Assembly: GCA_037447655.1 (NCBI GenBank)
Contig: JBBHKE010002497.1
Coordinates: 86,828 to 150,827, forward strand
Length of the DNA stretch: 64,000 nucleotides
Direction of reading: 5' to 3'
Source: Zygnema cylindricum
Lineage: Eukaryota; Streptophyta; Zygnematophyceae; Zygnematales; Zygnemataceae
Under the pieces are notes generated by a model, which did not search any database, was not told the origin of the DNA, and saw only the letters and a list, made by a program, of their open reading frames with translations. Positions within the stretch are counted from its first letter, which is position 1. Each line of letters opens with the position of its first letter. Shown here piece by piece: positions 56,552-64,000 of the stretch. Both the position numbers and the translations under genes were made by a program.

Positions 56552-59500
56552 ATGGGGTACTCATCTTTCATGTTTGTCCTCCTACTTTGGTTCCCACTAG
56601 CCTTAGTGGATGGTGCGCAAGAATGTGGTGCGAATTTAGCGGGATATGTTTACACCCCGAATACCGATTTTTTTGGAGGAGTGCCGCTCTCGAAATCGAA
56701 ATCGCGCACCGATCTTCGCATTTGCGGTCGAGCTTGCTCCAACAGCAAGAACTGCAAGGGCTTTGTCTTTGTGCAGGATAAGACAAAACCGGTTTCGGGA
56801 ACTTGCTATTTTAAAAAGGAACTTGGGACAGCTATTTCGTCTGTCACTGCGAATTCGTATATTCCGTGCACACCGTCACCTCTGTCACGTGAGAGGATTT
56901 CGACTTTTGCTTTTTGACTTTTTGACTTTTGATTGTGTTTCAAGTTCTGTTGGATTTTGAGTTTGAGTTTGGTTTTGATTTGGTTTTGATTTTAATGAAT
57001 TTAAAAGTTTGAGTTTGAAATTGAGTTTGATTTTTTAGATTCTTGGGAACTTTAGACCGTGGTCTCTTATTTTTTTTTTGTTTTTTTGTTTTTTTTTTTT
57101 TTTTACTATTTTTTGCGTCAGCGACTGTTCTAGGACAGTTGTCTTCATTCTAATCTTTCTAAAAACACAAAAATGTGACTAAATAAACTGAATAAGCAAA
57201 CAAATGAATAAATGCACAAATAACAAATATAACGTATTTCTGATTACCAATTTGTTTTTTCTTCCATCAACTTTGTGGAAATGTTTTCCAAACAGCCATT
57301 TGTGGAGCGAGAGATGAGGGTTTCAAATTTTACCCCAACACCCTATTTAGGATGTCCAACTACAAAAACACAAAGGGTTCGACCGTCGACAAATGCATTT
57401 TGGAATGCCAGCTGGACCCAAAATGCAAAATGGTGGCTTTTGACAAAATTGGGTCGTTTTGTTCTTTGAAGAAAAGGGTTCCAGAAGCGACAAATCCATA
57501 TGCCGGTTCGGACGCCTGGGTCAAATGCGATTCTGGTGAGCTAAGAATTAGTTTGTTAATTAGCATTAACAGGAATTGATGTGGTATTTTTCTTGTTTAT
57601 GTTCCTCTGTTTTTTAATTGCTGGTGTAGTGTTGTTTTCTCTAATTAATAGGTTCTATGTTGCTAGAAACATTGAAAAACTGAAATTGAAACTGAAACTG
57701 AGACTGAACTGAAACTGAGACTGAACTGGAACTGAAATCGTTACATTTTTTTAAATAATCTTATTTATTATCGCTCAATTATTAACATTAAACACGTTTA
57801 CCTGCTTTAATGTCAACATTTGAAATTTATTCGTTAGGTTCCTAGTACAGTTTTCCCCTCCAATAATTCTTGCAATATATATGTATATTATTTTTTTGTA
57901 TACCTGTTTTGCCTCCAGCACACCAAATTACACAATTTCGAATTTTCTCATCAAAAAAATCAAAAGCTTGTCGTAAAAACAGTCAGCCATATTTTTGAAC
58001 ACCTATGTCAATCTGCAACCTTTTCGCTTTTATTCGATTTCACTTTAACACTTTGCAATGGTTGTTATTGGTGTAATTCAACTAATGTCAAGTTTACCCA
58101 TTTTAATTAACAGAACAAATTTTGTTTATACCCTTTTTTATGTGAATTTTAGGTCCTCAAACCTTCACAATCCTGCATTATAATGATGTCCATTCTCGCC
58201 TTCAGCCGGCCGACAATTCAGGAGTTTTATGTTCGGGATCCTTGGGTAAGCACTTCAACAATTTTAAGGTTCAATTTTTTCACTGTTTTCAATATTTAGT
58301 TTCAATATTCTGTTTTCACTGGCGAAGCTAGTAACTATTTTCCATTTGGTATTTAGTATTTTCACTAGTTGGTTTGTGAGACTTTCACCATATAAAATTT
58401 TATTATTTTCACTCATTATCAACGATTGTTCCTCAACATTAGGACAAGATTTGGTCAGATTTGGCTAAAAGTAAAAACATTCCCTTTATTTCTTCTTTTT
58501 AAAGGATTTTTGCCAGATGAGACTTTTCTAGATTTTATATTTAATGTAAAGTTCTTAACTTTGATTTCGTTCAGTCCAAATCTACCCTACCTATCCAAAG
58601 TTCAAATCTAGATTGTTAAAATATAATTACTAACCATTTATCCAAAAGAGCAAATAATGAATTCAAGTTATTGACCTATTAAGAAATACTTCCCCATCTT
58701 CCGCCCCAAAACATTTTGTGCTTAGGACTTGATTGGGTTCAAACTTCTCCCCTTTCTCCCACTTACCACTATCCACATCATATCGCGTATTCCCTCCTCA
58801 TATCCTTTCTACTACATTGTCGTTCATACTTTTGGTAGTCTAACCCTTCCTCTCCCTCTCTCCTTTCCCTCTCCCCCCTCTTCCTCCTTCCCCGCCCTTC
58901 CTCTCCCTCCCTCTCTCTCTCCCTGCTTTTCCTCCTTCCCGCCCTTCCTCTCCCTCTCCCTGCTTCTCCTCCTTCCCCACCCTTCCTCTCCCCCCCTCCT
59001 CGCTCTCATCCACACTATTCTCGTGTGCCAGACCTGTGCTACGGCGGGTTCGGCAAGATGGCGGCGACCGTGAAGGCGGCTCGCGCGGCGGGCCCGACTC
59101 TCGTATTGGACGCCGGCGACCAGTTCGTGGGAACGCTCTTCAGCTACTTCTACCGCGGCGACGAACTGCCGCGCCTTCAAAACGCGCTCGGCATCGACGT
59201 TATGGTAACCACTTTTGTCGGTTGGTCAACTGCTTTTGTTTCCATTCATTGGACCTAGGTTTTGTTTTGTATTTTCGTAGGTTTACGATTGATTTTCTGT
59301 TTTGTTTCCTTGCAGACTCTAGGAAACCACGAATTCGACTACGGTCCGGCGGTGTTGGCCTCGTACATCAAGAATCTCACTTTCCCCGTTAGTACATGCA
59401 ATGTGGTTCCGAAGCCCAACAGCGAACTGTACGGTCTGGTCAAGCCCGGTCCGCTTGTACTGAAGCTGAAGATGCCGGCCGGTAATATCGTGAAAGTGGG

Positions 59501-62500
59501 AATTGTCGCGTGGACCATTCCGACTACCGCCCAGCTTTCCAGTCCGGGTCCCAATATCGACTTTCTGCCGCTGGTTTCTTCCGTCCAGGCGTGCGTGGAC
59601 CAGCTCCAGGCGACTGGAATCAACACTATTATTGGTTTGGGACACGCGGGTTTGCAGGACGACGGCGATACTCTGGTGGCCGCCAGCGTGAGAGGTTAGT
59701 ACGAAATTTTACCGCTTATTGTTGTTAGAGTTCGTACTTATTAGCGTTGACACTTTCTTAGCATTAACCACACTAAATTTTGTTACACACTTTGAGTCAT
59801 TGTGTGCACACTTAACTAAATAGTGTGAGTTAGAGTGATTAACTCTACGAGCGCTTTGCTATGTACCGTACTATAAGTACAAAGTCTGAAAAGTGCGAAA
59901 AAATAGGAAAATCTCTGTGGCCACTACGCATTATAATCGTATTGTATGCGACAAAAAAAGTAGTAAACTACAGTACTGTACCTGTCCAGTGGAGGGAAAC
60001 CAAGTATATCGTGTACAATTGTTTAGCACTTTTGGACTATGTACTGTATGGCATAAATGTAATCTGGACGTGTACTTTTCCTTAGAAACAGTACTCTGCC
60101 AAAACGCCATCCGAGCCTTAGTGGAATCTGGACAGTGGATTCCTTTAGTGGAATTTTGCCTTCTGGCTTCGAAGCGCGATCTCTCCCTCTCCCTCTCCCT
60201 CTCCCTCTCCCCCTCCCCCCAGTGCGCCTTTCACCCTAATGTACCTGTGTACCTTAATGTACTTGCCAAAACTCGATTGGGTTCTGACCAAAGTATGTAG
60301 GGTGTACTGCTACGTGAAAATTGTTGGCTTTAAAAAAAAATACGTTGTTCTTCGACTTTGAATCTATATGACTTGTTAAGATTAGTAGAATCGGAGGATA
60401 AAAAGGACGATTCCAATAAAGGGAATGGTGAGCCGACCAAGATTTGGACCTGGGACCTATCGCTTAAGCTGTGAATGCACTAACGACTGTGCCACCAGCT
60501 CATATATTGATACTAGCGGTCCAATTATAATAGGTTTTTAGTGTGGATATTTCCACAAATCCTTGTATGTCACGTATGTCAACTCGACTAATAGATTATC
60601 TTAAAGACTTGTATGGCATGGAGTAGAATTTGACGAACTTATTTGGAAGTGTAGGAAATTAGAATGTAATAGCATTGTCGATGTCTAAGAAACTTGCGTG
60701 GGTCTTTGGAACTCTTCTTGTTATGTTTCAATGCAACGAATTCGGGAATTTTACAAATGTTGGACTTACAATGTATGGGGTCATTAACTTATTAGCCACT
60801 TTGATGCGTTATTATATAGGCATTGACCTCGTCATCGGTTCACATAGTCACACTTTCCTTTACAACGGAACGGGCCCCGTTTTGAACATAAACAACCTCT
60901 TGACTCGTGACATTCCCACATTCCCGGAATACACTTACCCCTATCCGGTTAAGGCCACATATGACTCCTCTGTGGTGGTGCCCTACTACCAAGCCTACTA
61001 CGCCTCCAAGTGAGTGGTGGAGATTTCATGATTGGATTCTAATTTGAGACTTGTTGTTCTTGTTATGACCTTTTCTAAAGCTAGTGGTGTACGACCATTT
61101 TAGAAATTGTTTTCTCTAATGCTCTCACACAAAATATTGACATAGGACTTAGAATTGAATATTGGGTATTTTGTCACCGGCGATATGGATCGTTGTTTTT
61201 TGTTTCATTTTGGCATGAAGGTGTTTCGAAGTAACATGGCCCTTACTTCTGTATCAGTTTCTGAATGTGCTTACACTTTCCGGTGGCATTTTTTGTTGGT
61301 TGTTTGGGCAGGTATATGGGAAATATTTCAGTGACTTTTGATTCGTCCGGTAATTTGATTGCCAAATCTGGATATCCCATTTTACTGGGAGGGAAGAATA
61401 GTGAAAATAATGTTGCCCCGGATGCTGACATGGATGCCATTGTGAACACTTTGGCGGCTCCTCTTGCTGCCTTCCGATCGACAGTTGTTGGAACTGCAGC
61501 TGTCTTCCTGGATGGTGTGAGAAGCCAAGTCCGGACAATGGAAACGAACCTCGGAAACCTCATCTGTGTAAGTCTTCATCGTACAACATCTTATGTCTAA
61601 TATTTAAAATCGGTAATCGGTATCTGCGGTTGTGTTTTGGTTCTTCCTCGTCCAAATTCTCTCCAAAAGTTGTGAAATTTGTAAATGACAATCAATAATT
61701 TGTAAGTTTCAACAATCGATACTGACAATGTGGCTATTGTACCTTCTTCAGGACGCTTTGATCTGGAGCTTAAAACAAAATCCATCTTTCGAGGCGACCT
61801 ATGGCCCAGTTAACATTGCCTTCCAAAATGGCGGCGGCATCCGCAGTCCCATCAACGCGGGTCCTGTGACTGTGGAGAATGTTCTGGCTGTGTTGCCGTT
61901 CGGCAATGTTCTCACTGTAAAGAAGGTGACAGGAGTACAACTGAGGAGTATAATCGCAGCATCTGCTAACAAGTACAATCCTGGCTCTCCAAGTGGAGGT
62001 TTCTTGCAGGTGCGTTTTCCTGTCTTGGAAATTATGTCAATATCATTCATAGTCATCCATTGTCATAGACATCGCCTAACTCCTTAATGTACTGTAGAAC
62101 GAATCAAATTTCAACCTACAAGCCTGTTATTATAATGAAATTTTTTTCTACTCTCTCAGGTCGCCGGAGTCTACTATGCTTTTGATACCAGCCTTCCTGT
62201 CGGCTCCCGATTACTCGAGGCAAAATTGTTAAACCCCGTAACCAAATGTCTTACCCCGATTGTCGACACCGATTATTACAATGTTGCTGTGAACGACTTC
62301 ACCGGAAACGGTGGTGATGACTTCGCCGATTTTAAGGCTGCCATCCCCGTTTTCCCTTCGGGCCGTGTAATGAACGAAATTGTGGCTGACTATATTAACG
62401 CGACTTCACCTGCGAACCCGGTTGTCGAGGGAAGAATTCGTAATGTTAACGGAGCTCAAGAAACATATACTCCAGTACCAATTTGCTCTTCATCCCAAAC

Positions 62501-62839
62501 ATGCTCTCTCACAACCACTTCTTACACTTGTGGTATGTCTGTAAAAAATCATTTTGTGAATCGCTTTTTTTAGATATGGAATGTCGATGTTGTTTGAGTA
62601 AATATTTGTAGCATTGGTAGTTATAAACTGTCTTCATGTGGTTGCGTTCAGTTGCTATACCAAAGGCCAATAAAGAACTCTAAAAAAGCCCTAAAAAACT
62701 TTGGCAACCAAATGTTTTATGATTTAGACCAATCACTTATGGAATGCAATTGGTGTTTTACTAACTGACGGCTAATGGTCTAATGTCAACTTACTTACCA
62801 ATTCCTATTTTTTTTTGTTTTTTCTTTGCAGCGCCATAA
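56552..62839 (+). CDS. Secreted 5'-nucleotidase with two N-terminal PAN/Apple domains
   Basis: Exons 56552-56888, 57296-57535, 58153-58245, 59032-59204, 59316-59694, 60820-61009, 61312-61567, 61752-62009, 62160-62532 and 62832-62839 join to 768 residues. A signal peptide (MGYSSFMFVLLLWFPLALVDG) is followed by PAN-like module 1 (about 23-112) and module 2 (about 113-192), each with paired cysteines (CGRACSNSKNCKGFVF; CILECQLDPKCKMVAFD). The metallophosphatase part has HYNDVHSRL (Asp204, His206), DAGDQFVGT (Asp250, Asp253), GNHEFDYG (284-291), GLGHAG (His391) and GSHSHTF (His416, His418). The C-terminal nucleotidase part has NGGGIRSPI (582-590) and TGNGGDDFADF. The usual job is hydrolysis of extracellular nucleotides. 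There is no hydrophobic tail for a GPI anchor. AATAAA lies at 62906. Confidence 0.9.
58840..59015. repeat. CT-rich tract in intron 3 of the nucleotidase gene
   Basis: About 175 bp of pyrimidines contain repeated CTCCTTCCCCGCCCTTCCTC-like units on the plus strand, ending just before the exon 4 acceptor, where it could act as an oversized polypyrimidine tract. Confidence 0.85.
60178..60222. repeat. (CTCTCC)n microsatellite in nucleotidase intron 5
   Basis: About 45 bp of CTCCCT units, pyrimidine-only on the plus strand. Confidence 0.85.
60430..60501 (-). tRNA. tRNA-like sequence, probable tRNA pseudogene or SINE head
   Basis: On the minus strand the 72 nt begin GAGCTGG and end TCGGCTC, a seven-pair acceptor stem with two G-U pairs. 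The D arm is GCAC/GTGC and the T arm is CCAGG-TCCAAAT-CTTGG. The pol III boxes are recognisable: A box TGGCACAGTCGTTAGTGC and B box GGTCCAAATCT. The anticodon stem does not pair well and position 33 is G, not U, so a working tRNA is unlikely; the formal anticodon would be CTT. A TTTTT run about 30 nt further along could end pol III transcription. It sits antisense in intron 5 of the nucleotidase gene. Confidence 0.55.
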
Positions 62840-63810
62840 ATTACAATGGTTTTCAATGTCCACTAAGTATGATTTATCTCTTCTTACCATCGACTATTTG
62901 GGGTCAATAAAGTCGATAATAAATAAATGAGGGATTATGTCTATAGTTTTACTTAGTTGACGATATCTTAGACAATTAAGTCGCATATTTTTTTTGGCCA
63001 GCCTATGTTTTGTTTTTTGACAATGAGAGTTTTACTTACATATAAAAACATGACGTGCAAGCTCAATGAGTGTGCAGACGATGAGTGCATGTGTTATGTT
63101 ATCTCCCCTGTCCCTTTCTTTATTTGAACGATTGTTTGTGTAAATGCATTTTTTTTTCTGTCATTTTCTAGTTGCAACCCAATTCAAAAACTAGCAAGTA
63201 AATTACTCCGGGTTATTTTTTTGATAAATGCAAGATGTTGGTTTCTGGATACGGAGAAAGGAAAGTGGATATACATGAGAAATTTGACACGTAATGTGGT
63301 TGAGAAAACTTTTTTTGGGGACCTATGTCTTGTTATTCGTTGCACAAATGTTGGTGTTTTGCATTTGACATAATTTGTCATCAACTGATGTTTGTGGATG
63401 AACATTTTTAAACACGATCTTACCGAGCAAACTGGTTAAAATCTGCTTTGAAAGTTGTTACTCCAAATTCATTTTAATTTTTACAGACAAGATTACAACG
63501 AGAAGCTAACTGATAAGTAGACGTTTTTACCTTGAGATTCATCCACTCCACTTGGAATCTAACAACCTTGCATCGACAATTGACAATTTTCAACAATTGA
63601 TTGTTGACTATTGTTGCCTATTAATAGAGCGATCGGCATTCAAGTGGATAAGGTTAAATCACTCTTTCTTGACAAGTTCAGGCTTTTTGAACAACTGATT
63701 GGAAATTTGACTGTACTTTTTATTTTTTAAGTATCTAAACTTGATATCTTTGACCCATAAAATTAGAATTAAAAATTTCCCAAACGTTCATAAACATAGG
63801 TAATCCGCAC
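62840..63810. other. 3' end of the nucleotidase gene and intergenic DNA
   Basis: AATAAA signals at 62906 and again around 62920-62927 lie within 100 bp of the stop. The rest is AT-rich, with no exon or element recognised. Confidence 0.5.
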
Positions 63811-64000
63811 ATGCATAGTACACGGCGTATCTCTGTTAGTGTTACTGTATTAGTGCTTCTTCTCTCCACCGAAGGGTGAGTTTCTATCAGCTAAAAAGTG
63901 GGGCACTGTAGCTTCTTACCGATTGCCAATGTGTACCTCTGTTTGACCTACCGACAATCAATATATATTGGTTTCGTAGTTCATATGTACGGTTCCAAGC
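63811..64000 (+). CDS. Possible first exons of a secreted protein, cut by the window edge
   Basis: ATG at 63811 opens MHSTRRISVSVTVLVLLLST, which looks like a signal peptide, and runs to a strong donor (GG|GTGAGT, exon end 63875). A matching acceptor TTTCGTAG at 63972-63979 would continue in frame as GSYVRFQ to the window end, across an intron of 104 bp. No family can be named from 28 residues. The call rests on the joint fit of signal peptide, donor, acceptor and phase, and could be chance. Confidence 0.35.

Noticed and set aside
60430-60501. Functional tRNA-Lys
   Set aside because: The anticodon stem has mismatches and U33 is replaced, so a decayed or SINE-derived copy fits better.

Overview
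This is a eukaryotic nuclear window. Genes are split by many GT-AG introns of about 100 to 1,700 bases, intergenic DNA is long and AT-rich, and decayed transposons are common. The gene set points to the green lineage, most likely a streptophyte or green alga: a two-domain peptidyl-serine galactosyltransferase of the plant/Chlamydomonas SGT1 type, a QCR6 hinge protein very like the plant one, and an EGF-bearing GT29 sialyltransferase-like protein. The lineage is an inference; no species can be named from the sequence.

Left third (1-17.1 kb): repeats and mobile DNA. The most notable item is a Crypton-type tyrosine recombinase gene of seven exons (4316-8343) whose product would end in a GCR1_C-like DNA-binding domain. 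It has two one-base homopolymer frameshifts and loses its homologous 3' end. An array of degenerate palindromic units (core AACAGTTA/TAACTGTT) lies directly upstream. The same kind of array lies upstream of a second, open copy of the proline-rich plus GCR1_C part (10563-11495). Around these are a 548-bp direct repeat, a 309-bp TIR element, two copies of a roughly 780-bp repeat (507 and 15021), purine/pyrimidine tracts and a GT29-proximal repeat shared with the HAT1 upstream region.

Centre (17.7-39.4 kb): three host genes. They are a sialyltransferase-like gene with an acidic repeat tail (+, 17775-23447), the QCR6 subunit of mitochondrial complex III with its start codon split by an intron (+, 25337-27052), and the ten-exon serine galactosyltransferase on the minus strand (30785-39390), whose two catalytic halves keep identical exon lengths.

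Right third (39.4-64 kb): a TA-flanked element nested in a hAT-like element with an 8-bp target duplication (40025-41373), a LINE reverse-transcriptase relic (minus, 41.4-43.4 kb), the HAT1 histone acetyltransferase gene (+, 44825-52507), a decayed Ty1/copia reverse transcriptase (minus, 53.1-54.3 kb), a secreted protein fusing two PAN/Apple domains to a 5'-nucleotidase (+, 56552-62839), and the first exons of a possible secreted protein at the right edge. Two of the host genes act in the secretory pathway (GT29, SGT) and one product is secreted (PAN-nucleotidase); QCR6 is mitochondrial and HAT1 acts on histones. I see no sign of an operon-like or clustered pathway. All exon borders come from reading frames, splice consensus and family similarity recognised by eye, not from alignments or transcripts.
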